Source of the DNA: Phylloscopus collybita
Lineage: Eukaryota; Chordata; Aves; Passeriformes; Phylloscopidae
Assembly: GCA_027886175.1 (NCBI GenBank)
Contig: JAJNNQ010000040.1
Location: forward strand, 23,084,001-23,148,000
DNA: 64,000 nt
Direction: 5' to 3'
A model generated the notes under the pieces. The model made no database searches, was not told the DNA's origin, and saw only the letters and a program-made list of their open reading frames with translations. Position 1 is the first letter of the stretch; every line of letters begins with the position of its first letter. This document shows positions 13,231-26,488 of this stretch, in pieces. A program made the position numbers and the translations under genes.

Positions 13231-13282
13231 AGGGGCTTGGCGCCGCCTGGCGGTCGCGGCGCGCCCGGCTTTCCTGCGAGAC
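13231..13282. promoter_or_regulatory. Orphan CpG-dense patch
   Basis: Nine CpG dinucleotides fall within about 40 bases, in a region otherwise poor in CpG. No coding frame or annotated-looking promoter is attached. It may be a small CpG island marking an enhancer or non-coding transcript start; this is inference only. Confidence 0.35.
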
Positions 13283-13821
13283 CAGTGAAAGAAAAAATAT
13301 CGGTAAAGCCGTGATTCCTTTCGCCCAGGAATCTTTCTTAGTTATGTGCACTCGTGTCATTTTTAACACTTCACTTTAAAAGTTCTGAAATACAGCACCA
13401 GCTGCGCATCCTTCAAGTGAAATAAAATATAGTTTCCCTGTCCTGATTTCAGCTGGAACAGAAGTAATTTTCTTCCTAGGTGCTGGTACAATGCTGTGTT
13501 TTGGATTTAGGATGAGACTGCTGCTAACACATTGATGTTGCTGAGCAGTGCTTACTCTAAGTCAAGGACTGCCCAGTTTCCATGGACTGCCACTGAGGAA
13601 GCACACAAGGAGCTGGGGGTGGGGGGCACCATGGCCGGGACGGCAGGTGGGAACTGGCCAAAGGGACACTCCATCCCAAGGAACATCACGGCCGGTGTAA
13701 AAAGCTCTGGGGAATTGGCTGGGAGGGGCCAGCTGCTGCCTGGGGCCGGGGAAATCATTTGCTGCTGGGTGATGAGCAACTGTATTGTGTTTCTTGGGAT
13801 TTGTATCTCTTTGTCTTCTTC

Positions 13822-13880
13822 TCATTACTATTATTATCATTATTATCACCATTATTATAATGATTTATATTATTTCAATT
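13822..13880. repeat. Imperfect (ATT)n microsatellite
   Basis: Interrupted ATT/ATC trinucleotide units over about 55 bp. Confidence 0.8.
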
Positions 13881-14073
13881 ATTAAACTTCTCCTAACCCA
13901 GGTTTTCTACTTTTTTTTCTGTGATTTTCCTGCCCATCCCACCGAGGGTGCAGGGGGAGTAAGTGAGCAGCTGTGTGGGACTTAGTTGCTGTCACTACCC
14001 ACAGTACACTGGAGTTAAACCACATCACTCCTGTTTCAGGTATTTTAATTGCATGAGTGTGTCTAGGTTCAAA

Positions 14074-14163
14074 AAAAGCCCAAAAAACAAACAAACAAAA
14101 AACAAAAAACCAAAACAACAACAAACAAAACAAACAAAAAAACCAAACCAAAACAAAAAAACA
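14074..14163. repeat. (CAAA)n / A-rich low-complexity block
   Basis: About 90 bases composed almost only of A and C, with CAAA, CAAAA and CCAAA units. Simple low-complexity DNA; the long frames through it are artefacts. Confidence 0.85.
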
Positions 14164-17100
14164 CCTTAGAGAGGGTATTTTTGTCTTTATTCTTTTCACA
14201 GAGAGGATTCTGTGACAAATGTCCTCACATCAGCAACACTTTGGAAAGGGAAGTAGGTTAAATGCAGCTTTTTAAAGCCACCATCTCTGCCCAAACTTAC
14301 ACACAGAAATCACCAAAACGCTGGCTGAAGGACACTTAGAAAGGCAGCCTCCATAAAGGAACAAGTATTGTAACTCTTTTTATCTGTCTAGAAGCTCCAC
14401 ATGAAGTTTTCTCTGGGGGTTGTCCTGTCTTCCTTTTTCCAGATAGTGGAGTTGTAGCCTGAAATCGTTCTAGTATTTCCATATGCAGTTGATTCTCACC
14501 ATTTTCTCATTATTTCTCAAACGTTTGTTTCGCAGTTTTGTAAGAAACAGTGAGAGCAATGCAAAATCCAAGGAAGATCCTAAGCGCAGGAACCCACTGT
14601 GTTGGTTCATCCCCACCCCTCCGCTGCCCTGTCCCTTCTCCAAGTGACCTAAAACATTCATGCATGACACCAGCCCCAGAATGGACTCCAGGCTCTGATT
14701 TGGTGCCCAAATTTGTTACTGAAGGAATAGTGACAGTCAGATGTCTCGTGGGGTGCCAGAGCATCCAGTGTTCGAGGCAGAGAGCCCATCTTAAGTCACC
14801 AAGCCAAGCCACCAAACAGGAATGTGCAGGGGGAAATCTCGTGCCTTTCTAAGGTGTCAGCACCTCGTGCCAAGTGAAAAGACAGGAAACTCCTACACTC
14901 AGTATCCTGAGCCCTGAAATAATACCTTTTGAAAGCAGGTATTCACAGCAAGAAAGGCTCAGACTTCTCTCCAGCAGGATCACTAGGTGGTGATGGGATC
15001 ACCTGTATATTTGAAAGAAGTGGGTCACAGAAATTAACCTCTTCCTCTGCCCAAGGTGGGATCCAAATCCATGTCAATTTGAATATCCCCCACACCAGGA
15101 ACTTTTGGGGCTGAATAGCAATTGAAAAAGGAAGACATCCCACCTCTCTTGAAGAACACAAGAGGAAGCAATTGTGTCTTTCCTTATTAGCACTGGGAAG
15201 TCATTTATACTTGTCTCTGCTCTCAATCCTAGTTATCTAATTTATTCACAAATCTAAATGCTATCTATAAGAGGAGAAAATGACACCTCCTCTTGATGTC
15301 CTGTAGGAGAACATTGCTGCCAGCATAAAATTTGTGGAGAGATCAGAGTTGTCAGTATATATGAGACATTCTCAGCGTAGACAAATTGATAAAGACCTTA
15401 GGGGGAGATTTAAAAGAAAAAAAAAAAAAGATTTCTGGATCCTAGTCAGTCTGAGACATAATTGAGATATATCTCTTGCCAAGATTCAGATGTTGCCAAA
15501 TCTGAATTTATCTTTTTCACCATTTAAATAACCCCATTCCACACAGCCCAAATCTCCAGACATTGAAGAATCATTTTCCCCAAACTATTATTTTTTCTTT
15601 CAAGAAAGGAATAGGAAGCATAGAAGCAAAGATGTCCCATGGTAGAAATTGTACAGCAATGTAAAAAATTCCTCCATACTATTTTAGTTTGAGAAAATAG
15701 AAGCACTTGGAAAACCAGGCATAAACTCAGGACTAATCCAAGGATGGTAGCAAACCTCCAGCTTCAGATGTTAGCAGTGAACATGATGTAGAACAGGATG
15801 AACAGGTGGACACAATGCCTCAGGGACATGGATATGCTATACTGTAAATTGCTATCCATGATTTGGAAACAGAATTTAATTATTGAGAGAGGAGAGAAGG
15901 AAAAAAAAAGGCTAGAAATCAGAACAAAGTTTCTCATAATTGAAGAGTTGGAGCTCTGAAAATCTTTTCAGTATCAGTAAAGACCCCATACCTGGATCTT
16001 CATAAATTAGTGAAGGGAACTAAGGACTGGACTGAAATAACTCTAAATATCCTTAGCAGTTCCAGGTTCTTCTTTTTAAACCAGGGAACAGAGGGTCAAC
16101 AAAATCCCTCCAGGTCTAATCACAGTGACCCTTCTGTGGAACCAAAAATATTGTTAGAATACAAAAAAATTTCAGCCAGATCAAATAATAAGGCAGACAA
16201 AGCCAGATTTTGCTTCCAGTTCTTCAGATTTCACATTGCATATGGGTGAAGTTCCCATTCTTGGCTGTAGTCTATAATTAATATGTTTCAAACAAGTTTT
16301 GGACCATCTCCTTATTTTCTGCATGGTCACATAGTCCTTAAAACGAGTGGGAACATTTTGTTACCTCTTACTCAAAAATGGATGCTGAGAGCAATCTTCC
16401 ATGTCCTGTCCTGCCAATCCTACAATGAGAAGCCTGTAGTGCCAGACCATGAGGCTGCAAAGCCAGGGAAGCAGTAAAGTCTCACACGCAGGGATGAGAA
16501 GGATGCCTTTTCTGCAATGAGTGCTTCCTCTTTCTGCCAAAGTAATGCCACAAAAATGCATTTGAAACATAGTTTTCCTTGCACTAGCACTAGGGCACAC
16601 AGCCAAAATGCAGTTCTCTTAGTTTCTCTTCTGGTGCATCGTGAAAAGCAAATTACCGTGCTTGCATCTTATTTTTTTCCCACAGAGCTGCTAGGAAATG
16701 GGGGCTTTGCTCCTGAAAGGGAAAGTGTCCTGAAAGATAAAGCTGGTACTGCCCAAACTCCCTGGAACACTTTCAGGTCACTGTAAAACAGTGATTTTAC
16801 TTTGAATCAATGACTTGAGATTAATGAAATTCCAGCAGGTAGGAACACCATTGGTAGAATGACCACGTGAACCTGGCAGCAATCCTGCAGGGATGATAAT
16901 TTGTATTTTGCTTTGAGTTTGTTTTATTTTTAAAAATTATTTAAATAAAAGCAAAGCCTTTTACAGGCAAACCAAAATAATCAAGAGATCTGTCATGGCT
17001 TCTTGATTTTCCCTTTGAAGATAAATAAGATGCTTTTATGGTCATATACAGAGTCTTCTGCTAGGTAACTTCAGCCCATTGGAGACACTGACAGTCTCTG

Positions 17101-20070
17101 AAAACACCCAAAGGGACAGGAAGCCAGCTTTAATCATTGGCAGATAACATACTGTGCAACACAGGGACTGGGGAGAATAATTCTACATGAGAAGGAAGAA
17201 GTACTGTATTCCTTACAATTACCCATCTTCAAAGGAAAGAAAGGCTTTGGTGGTATAAAAAAATATGAGTGGTGCTGTAGTTATGCCATATTTGCTGTAT
17301 CCTGTGTGAATTAATTTCATTCAAGTATGCACTGTGCTTGTGGCCTTCTAATTTACATTATGTCGCTGAACAATTTATTATTTTTCTTTTGAGAAGAACT
17401 TGGGGTATTAGACAAATTGAATATTGTTCTCTCTTCCATGGAGATCATCCGGAGCCAGTCAATGACGCAGTTTTTTATAGCCCTTTTAAAATTTCATCTT
17501 ATTTTTAGAGTGTAGAACGTTTTTTATTAGTTGGAGCCTATTCTTTTGCAGAGACATGTTGTTTGAGAAATCACAAGTGGCTTCACATAAACACTCAGGA
17601 TGGATCAGAGACTGGGAAAGCTGTAGAGACTGCAGGAAAATCTGAGGCTGGAGCATAGCACTGTACTGCAACGCAATAGATTACAGCAGATATCAGACTA
17701 AGTGGAAGAGCCACTTGCAGTTCACTATACCACAGACCTTTGCCATGCTTGTGGCTTTGGGAAGGGAAGGGGACAGCTGGGAGCTGCATTTGCTGTAGAA
17801 CACAACAACAGCAAGACACAAAGAAACAGGTTTGCTGTGCTCAGCCATGATGGAAGAATACTGCTGGTTCCCTGGGCAGAGGACAACCATCTGCTGCATC
17901 TCACAAAATGCAAGCCCTCCCATGTGGGCTCCATTTCCAGTCTTTAAATTCCCAAACTCTCTGACTCTAAGGACTGGGAAATCAAAACCTTAAGCCTGAC
18001 CCCACTGAGGGTTTTTTCCTCTCTCATGGGCATCCCCAGACTGAGGACCACAGAGAGAGTCTCTGGAGAAGGCAAACATGGTTTGTTTGTTGCAACTTTC
18101 TGTTGGTCACTATCCCATCACTCTCCATCTACAGCATAGGGTTCTCACATCCATTTTCACTTGCTTCTGGAGACTACATTGTTCCCTGCTGTAGAAACAG
18201 TTGTCTGTGACAAGGACAGCAGCAAGTATACGGTCATAGGTGTCTGGGAAGCTACTTCTCTAAGTCTCATAGCATGCTCTCTGGTATCAGGAACAGTAAA
18301 TTCCTGGTACCCGAATTAAAAAAAAATAAAAATTCCAGAGGCACAGAAATCTGCCTCGTCAGGGCTTTTGAAGCCAGACATGTGAGCTGGGCAGCCCAGG
18401 AGAAGTGCAGTTCTGTCCACGTGGTGCTACACCTATGTAAATCAGTCCAAGTAATCCAGTGCTGTCGCACAGATCTGCCTCAGATGTCTCTGCACCTAAG
18501 GTAGTCTGAACCTTTGGTAATCTTCCCAAAAACAATAAGGAGCTATTGAGCTTGTACACTAATCTCCAAAGCAGACCAACCCAGAAGTGTCACAACCCAG
18601 TTTGTAGAGGAGGAACAAGAAGCAGAAGGCTTTGGGCGAGGCAGTACCTGGTTTCAAGGCTCCCTGTTGCCTGGAGGAGCCTTCTGCCCCAAGGAGGGAT
18701 GCAGTCCTGTAGATGGCTCAGGAGAGCAGTGGATGCCAAAGTGCAGGAGCTGGAGAGTCAGGCTGCCACCATGACCTGCTAACATAGTAAGCACTGATCA
18801 AGGCAGTGTATCTGAAGACGCTGTTGTTTCAGCTCTTTTGTTCATTTGTTGCCCATGGTAATTTGTCTAAAGTATGAAGTTTGCCATATGGTAATTTTTG
18901 CATAGCTAACAAGAACATACTCAAGTCCTCTACGTCCTGTAGTTCTCTTTCTCTATTTAGTTACCCCAGAAACTCTATCTTCCAAATGTAGTTACCAGAG
19001 AGCCTCCAAAACACAAGAGATTTACAGTAAGTACAGCATAGACTAATATTAACTAGTGAAATAAGTTAAACATTTTTTATCAGAGTATGAAATTCACCAG
19101 ATTTCTTCAAATAACCACTCATTGGTCTGTTTGGTCCTATTGGAGTAATCTATGAAACTGCCATTAACTAAACAAGAAGCACATAAAAAAGCTGTTTACC
19201 ACTCACACTCCATTTACCTTCTGAAGTAAGGGATGCTCGTACATGCTCAAGTCTATGTGATCAGTAACTCCACAAGCAGAAGCCTTTCTCTGAAGCAAGT
19301 GTGTTAAGAAACCCCCACACTTCATTCTCTCTTACTTGGTTCATAGTCAGAGGTAGATTAGTTGTTTGTCCTCTATCAAAGAGCAAAAAGAGCTGCCAGA
19401 AGTACCAGCACCATTTTCCATCTGCAATAATATATGCTCTTTTCACTGCTGCTGAACCCCAGACAGTATGAGCCTAAGCGATAGTTCTGTTGAGCCTTTC
19501 ACTGCAAACAATACTCCTTGGGCTGGGGAGGACTTTTCTGCACAGAGTAAAAGAACATCTGGTGGCTGCTTTACAGGAGGACTCGCTGCACCTTCTTTAT
19601 CACACTTCTGCACCTGTGATCTCTCTTCATTACTTCATCTTCCTCTCTTCAGATGCAAGGTATTATGTATTGTTAAGGAATGTTGCATAATGTGTTCTAC
19701 TAATAAGAATTTACCCACAGATGGAACCTGGTATTAGATGAGGCAATGCTGTCTATCTGCCCTGACAGGTCTGTGAAGTGCGAGCAATTCTATTGTTCAC
19801 TTGGTGCAGTTTTATCTGCCAGTAGCACATACAGCTGCAGAGGATCACTCAGCATTGTATTTTGATTGCCAAGTCTTTGGCCTGAGACCATCTCTTGTAT
19901 AAGCAGAGCCTAATGCACTAGGGACCTCTTTTTTGTCTGTGTCCTCCAGATACTTCTGGGATGGAAATTCTAAATATTATCAGTCCACAAGACTGAATTA
20001 TTCCTGAGCTCTTCCACTCCATAAAGTTGGTATAATCTAATTGTGCCAATTGCTTTACAAAGTTTAATCT

Positions 20071-20095
20071 TTGTACTTTTATTACAAAAGTACAA
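20071..20095. repeat. Perfect hairpin, 10-bp arms, 5-nt loop
   Basis: TTGTACTTTT at 20071-20080 is exactly complementary to AAAAGTACAA at 20086-20095, with the loop ATTAC. No terminator role applies in a vertebrate intergenic region; function unknown. Confidence 0.8.
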
Positions 20096-21902
20096 GGAAA
20101 AAGTTAAAACTACATGCCCAAGGAGAAGTACAAACACACACAGAGACATGGTGTTTACAGAAATACTGAGCTGAGAAACTCAGCTGCTGCCTGTCTCTAA
20201 AGCCCACAGTCACTGAATCCTCTGTCATCACCACCACCAACCACCTACAGCACTCCAGCCCTACTTCCAGTTTCCATCAGTGCATCCAGCCATTGCCAGC
20301 AGGGTCCTGGCCAGGTTCCCCCATCACCTGGCTCTTTGGTGAGCACTGCAGTGGCAGACACAGAGAGATAAAGACATGAACCAGTGAGTTCCTCAGCTCC
20401 AGGAAAGGAACCAGAATGAAGAGTCACAGTGGGAACAGGTACCTCATCTGCTGAAACAACCTACAGTCCTGCCCCAAAGGGGCACGTGTTGGCATGTTCT
20501 CATGTGGGCTCTGGTCTCTTTACTGCAGCAGTTAGAAATTTACCATGATGACTGTCTCAGTTATCCTCAAGGCACAGGAGACAAGCATTGAGCTCTGAGC
20601 CTGCTGGCACAGCCAGAGGGGGGAGGATTCAGCCCCTAAGACCAAGCCACAGATGGGACACATCACTGCCCCCATCCTGCTTTTCACAGCCCTGTTGTCT
20701 ACACACAGCTCAGGACAGATACTCCTTTGGCTCCTGGCTGGAGCTGGTCACCTTAATATAGGGGTGGAGAGCTCTGCAACTGGAGGAATAACTAAAACCA
20801 GGTTTTGTACCACTGGGTTGTTGTTTTTTTTAATGCCTTCGGAGAGTTCAGCCCTGCCTCTGTTCAGCTGTTAGTGCTTTAAACAGATCTTCCAGCCATG
20901 TGAATCAAATTATCATTGAATCTAGTAATTTCAAATCAGATCAAGCATGAGTCTTGAAATTAAAATATATATAATCAATAGAAGTATTTTACTATTGTAC
21001 TCTTGGGATTATTTCAGAGATGCAGCTACAGATTTCCATTCGGTGTGCCTGACCTGATTTACTAAAGAATTTTGCTATTTTAAAACTGTCCTCTGTTGCC
21101 ACACATAAGATCTAGCTATACAGTCCTCCAGATCCTAATTTTTATCAACTTCAGAGTATTTTTGGTGTCACACCCTGGAGCCCATTTACCATTCTGTAAT
21201 GCAAAGAGCCAGTGATTGCAAAGGATGTGGAAGCAGAAAGCAAATGGTGGGTGCAACAAAGGGGAAGCATATAAGACCTCCTATAGCTACAAGCATCTCT
21301 TAGTGTTGCACAGCAAGACACCAGCCCAATTCCATTCAATTTTTGTAGAAATGATGGTTGGGAGAAGTAAAATGGAGAGTTTGATGACTACCTATCGACA
21401 CAGCTTTGTCTTCTGCTTGTAAACTGGGGATTATCTAGTAGCTCCTTGAGAGGACCCTGTACATCATTCACTTACAGGGATACTTGCTCACACTTAGGAA
21501 CAAATCTAAGTGGGCATCGCCCGTAATAATGGCAGATATGATGTGTCCCTTCGTGATTACTGTGGTGACTTATAGCAGAGGAGGTAAGGTGAGGGAGGTT
21601 GTACACTCAAAAGCAGTTAGTACTGGGGAGCAATTTCAGCAGAACTCAATGGCCTTTGCAAGGACCTTTCTTTACTTCTAACTGCACTGAGTCACTATTT
21701 TGGCACAGCAGAGGGAAAACCCAAGCCAGAGAGTGCACCAAAGAAACTGACAGCAGGTAAGCACAGTTTTCAAAATAATCATTGGTGGCAGAGTAAGAAA
21801 GAGTAAATAAATTGCTGGAGGACAGGATTTATTAGACTTTTGAAGACGGAGTGCATCTTGAAGAAACTTTTACAGATGTTCCTCCTAGAGAATGCATTAA
21901 GG

Positions 21903-22290
21903 AAAACATACAAATGACCATACTGGGTCAAACCAAAGGTTTATCCTGCCTGGTATCCCATTCTCAACAACACCATGAGCAGGTTCTCAGGATGAGAGCA
22001 GGAGGCTTTGCATAGTACATCCTCTGAATACTCTCCCAGACTCAACATATTTCAGTCTCAAAGAACTTCCTGATTTATATGAGGTTTTCTATATTTATTA
22101 ACCCTCTGGTACATGGAGTACCTGGAATACATGGGTATATGGAATCCTCTTCCATGTGCCTATGACATAAAGGAAAGTTTCAGCTCCCACTGCATCCTTT
22201 GGCAACAAGTGACACCAGTCTAATGCTTCCTGTGTCAAGAACATTTCTATTTGCTTTGAAACCAGAGCTATACCACAATCATCCCATTAC
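21903..22290. mobile_element. Ancient CR1/L3-like LINE fragment
   Basis: The stretch beginning near GACCATACTGGGTCAAACCA (21918 onward) resembles the 3' region of an old sauropsid CR1-type LINE with a typical GGGTCAGACCAAAGG core, and similarity seems to continue, diverged, to about 22290. In the orientation I recognise (as for other avian CR1), the element would run on the minus strand with its 3' end at the left. Boundaries and subfamily are approximate because I rely on memory of the consensus. Confidence 0.55.
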
Positions 22291-22576
22291 ATCAGATAAT
22301 TCTACTTGGAAAAAAAATATATATATATAATGAGAATGATAGTTATGCATGAGACCCAAACAAAACTAAGAGCCAAACACGGAAGAGGCCTGTCTGCCCT
22401 AGATGGCACTGAGTAGTCATAATAATTCTGCACCACTTCAAGTGTAAATATGTTTGGAAGGGTCAGCAGTGCAAGACCAGCCTGAGATTTGACAGTGTGA
22501 AATGCAGCAGAGCAGAGAAGAATTAAAGAACTTAACTTTTAGCTAAACTAAAGATTAATCATTTTAGATGCTGCTA

Positions 22577-22640
22577 CAAGGCAGTGACTTGATGAGGAAT
22601 GACTTGAGGTGGTGACTTGATGATGCTGGTGACTGAGGTG
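22577..22640. repeat. Degenerate short tandem repeat (GTGACTTGATGA-like)
   Basis: The motif TGACTTGA recurs three times within about 45 bases and then decays into GTGACTGAGGTGAGG. It looks like an old, short tandem expansion. Confidence 0.5.
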
Positions 22641-23633
22641 AGGAATCTGTCAATGGTGGTAAGGAGAAGGGCAGTTACTGCCTCAAGTGGATCTGGTGCT
22701 GACTGAGGAAGTTTTTAGCCCCCACTGAGTTCATCCATTCCCCATTTCCTGCATTGGACATTCCTGCCCCTGAATATTGCCAAGTAGCAGATTCATGGCT
22801 TCCAGACTGCATCTGAACTCAAGAGGCAAGTATGTCCCAGAACAGTGTTTGTGGACAAAAGGAGTGGGCTGATAACTAATGACAAAATGACAGCAAACCA
22901 TGTATCACCAAGAGAAAAAACAGGCAGTTAAATCTCTCTATTTTTGACATCCTTAAATGCAGGTAGACAACAATTCCCACAAGGAACTCTTCCACAACAT
23001 GGGAAATTGTAACAAACAAAGCAAAAATCTTGAGCTGCACCTCAGCAGCCCCTGTGACAGGTATATAAAATCACACTCCCCTCACAGGAGCTTTTTTATG
23101 CTTCTCTCTGCTGCCACAGCAGAGAACTCTGCAGTTTTATGTCCATCATTTCGTGATTGGGAGAGATGCTTATAGATCATGAGGGACCTATTTGTCCTTG
23201 AAACGGCTTTTTGTCAATCAATTTCGTTGGCATTATGGGACCATGTCAGTGTAGCAGGAGCTAGCCAGCTCTTTGCTTGTTTTGAAGCACATTGATCTCA
23301 CTAAACATACAGAACTAGCCCACAGTCCAAAATCAATGGATTAAACTCCCAAATACTCATGTGTCCTCTTACAAAAGTGAGTGATAGCAAAATTTCACAG
23401 GGAGTACAACTCTATCTACAGTTGAAAAGATCCCAGCAATGAAAGACCAAGCTTAGTGGACTTTGTTTAAACATAGACACCAGCCCTGGAACACAGCAGC
23501 TCCTGTCAAAACTGGTGTAACAAAACTGCCAACTTTGGTGGATCATCTAATCTTTTATCACACACATCAGACAGACCAAAAGCAAATGGAGTAGTTTATC
23601 TAAATCTTCACCTTTAAGAAAGCAAGTTAGCAG

Positions 23634-23763
23634 AAAAAAACAAACAAACAAACCAAAACCAACAAACAAAAAAACCCACCTAAATTTACCTGGAGGCCGT
23701 GGTAAAAAAAAAAAAAAAAAAAAAAAATCTACACTTCTGGCTTTGTTTGTTTGTTTGTTTTTT
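23634..23763. repeat. (CAAA)n ... A24 ... (GTTT)n inverted repeat
   Basis: An A-run followed by CAAACAAACAAAC (23634-23653) is complementary over 19 bp to GTTTGTTTGTTTG plus T-run at 23745-23763. The roughly 90-nt loop includes 24 consecutive A (23704-23727). Confidence 0.75.
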
Positions 23764-26463
23764 GGGTGTTTTTTTTTTTTCCCTGGCAATACTGTAACGT
23801 AAATGCCAGCTGAGGCATTGTCACAAAAAAAATATGGGTGGGGATACGCTTGCTCCTGGAGGAAAACTGGAAGCAAATGAAGTGGTTGTAAAGTTTTAAA
23901 TTTTATCTGGGTATACAAAGACAAAACAAGGCATCAGACCTATTCCAGCCTCACAGATCCCTGCATGCAGTAGATTTCTCCAGCCCTGAAAGTATTGTGA
24001 TGCACTGGGATGCTCATGGCTCAGACCCTGATAGCTTTTGCTTACAGGCTCCCTGCACCTGCATTTGGGTAAGATAGTGGCACTGGATTTAAAACAATCC
24101 AAATTATTTACGTCCTTCTTGTTATTACTCAAATGTTTATTCATTATTCTGATTGAAAAATGCAGAGTAACACCACTGTAAGTCTTCAGAAATGTGTCTG
24201 TGGGACTCTAGTTTTTTGGCTTCCTTTGACTTTTCTTCTTCCCAGATAGCTTATAATACTTTTATATTACTACTCAAGCTTAGCATTTTGGTTAAAATGA
24301 GAGCAGTTTTCTGCATGAATCTGCAAAATTGATCCTGTATGTCTCTACTGGCAGGCACTCACAATCAGACTTTATGCACCCTAATGCTGGAAATGCACTT
24401 ACCTAAATTAGATATCCCATTGCAGCAGAGCTCACCGATAGCGGGGCAGATCAGCGCTGCCTGCACCCTGGGAATCAGCTGGCTACTCCTTATCTTGCAG
24501 GAGATTGAATTTGTGACATTTTTTATTCTAAGGCTCAGCTGTCAAGATGCCAGAATTGTTTGTCAAGTCAGCTTCAAGAGTAATGGCAAATCCCTGACAT
24601 TCTCAAATGGGTTTGAAGGTTCGCTGTAGCAAAGCCGCTTTACGGAGCTTGTTCTTTATTACAGTCCTTACCTTTACATCTTGGTTTTCCCAGCCACTTC
24701 GAAGGCAATGAAAATAAGGCAGCCACCAACCTAATCCATTCCATACACTGAATGATTCTGCAAGCTCAGCAAGCGTTGTATTGCCTGCAGGAACTCTCTT
24801 CTGAAATAAATCTTTTCTTCTATAAAAACTATTAGTGCATTTGCATATTTCCTTTCAGAAGCACAGAGGGAACTACGCCTAGGAAAAAAAGTCATAGTGG
24901 AAGAATTTTGCTGCAGTAATAGCCTGTCTGCACTGCACAGGTAAAATTTGTGCTGTTTCTTTCCCTTGCCATGATACCACTTTGCAGCTGAGCTGACCTG
25001 TTAGCCTGCATGAGGAGGGACTGGGTTGTCATGTGCCAGCTCCCTCTAAGGAGCTTTGGAAAAGAGGCAAACTGACCCCACAGGAGAACGCTCACCCACG
25101 CAGCTTTAGTGTCAGAGTGACTCTCCAACAGCCTCTGCACTCACAGCTCTGCGTGTTCCAGGGTGCCAGCGCAGCCCCCGCAGCTGCTGGCCCTTCCCTG
25201 GTGCCATGGAACAAATCGACAGGAACTCCTTTCTCTGCAGCAGCTGCTTTTACCATCGGCTCTATTGCCACAGCAATGCCACTAAATAATAGATTTGGGG
25301 CAGAGGGGCTCTTTCTTTGGCTTTGCATTGCTGGAATTCTGAGTGTTAGCTTCTCAAGCGCAAATCTCTGCTTGGTGGGATAGAAAATAATGCTAAAACC
25401 CACTTCTAACACTTTCCTTGGCTTGGGGAAGTGGAACACCCGACCCTAGTGAGCCCCTAATGTAGAAAAATGCTTTCATTTAGGCTCATGTCCTACTGAA
25501 TGAAGGTTTGGTCAAGGCACAAAATGCATAAATGTTTTAGTGCAGTGAATGAGAGCCCTCCTGACATGGGAAGGGTTGTGGTGACTGCTCTATATTGCCA
25601 CCTAGGAATCTGTGTTCACATCGTAGCCTGAGTCTTCAAAGTCTGCCAATTTATGTGCCAACATGTCAGAGCTATACAAAACACAAAGAGGAGCCCCACT
25701 AAAAAAAAAAAAAAAAAATAAAAATCTGTTTTCACACAGACTTTAAATGCAGAGATGCAGCAAAGCCTTATTGGCTGTGAAGGTCTTACTGTGCTTTTTG
25801 TGATGAGTATGAATCTGCACGGATCCGTAATGAAATTCAAGTACAGAACAATGTGTCCTTATTTTTGACCCTGAAAGTGGCATCTGACGTTTTTGGTCTG
25901 CTGGCTGCTGGTGTGTGCCAGGCATAGGACTCTGGGTGTTGTGCCCTACCTGACCAGCAACAGGGAGACAGATAGAGGCGAAGTTTTCAGAAAGAAAAGA
26001 ATGGCTCCAGATCAACACTAAAGCTCTGTCAAGACAAAAATTTTCAGATTTTGAGGAAAGGCACTGAAATAGATAAAGATAGGGAAAGCCTAAAACGTGG
26101 GTAACAAATAACCCAAACTCCTTCTGCAAAATCTTCCATTGAAAAGGCAGCTCTAGCTATCATTTTCATCCTCTACATCAGTTAGCTATTGCTTAGCTTC
26201 TTTTCTGAACTGTGGTATTGGATATTTGGAGCAGCTATAAAAGACCTTTATGAGTATACAAGCATACTTAATCACTGTTAAGTCAACTCCCCAGACAGAA
26301 AAAATAAAGTGTGCTGCTTGTGTTAGATTACAGAGCTGGATTCAGCATGAATCAAATTTTACTGGTTTTATCAAGCCACTGCAAAGCCCATGTGATCAAG
26401 AAGAGTTCAGCACTCAGAAGGCACCCCAGGACATGACCAGATATTATCTATGCATCTATTATT

Positions 26464-26488
26464 AAAAAAAAAAAAAAAAAAAAAAAAA
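26464..26488. repeat. A25 homopolymer
   Basis: Uninterrupted run of 25 A. Simple repeat. Confidence 0.9.

Larger units (their letters stand above)
13283..21902. other. Intergenic DNA, no gene seen
   Basis: Non-coding. It contains a G-rich stretch around 13606-13760, an ATT-rich microsatellite (13822-13880), an A/C-rich low-complexity block (14074-14163), a 10-bp inverted repeat around 18622-18687 and a perfect hairpin at 20071-20095. No exon with recognisable product was found. Confidence 0.55.

Noticed and set aside
13532..13885. 117-codon plus-strand frame
   Set aside because: Its end runs through the ATT microsatellite (Tyr/His runs) and no domain or splice logic is visible.
13882..14199. 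105-codon minus-strand frame rich in Phe, Leu and Cys
   Set aside because: It is the translation of the CAAA-type low-complexity block.
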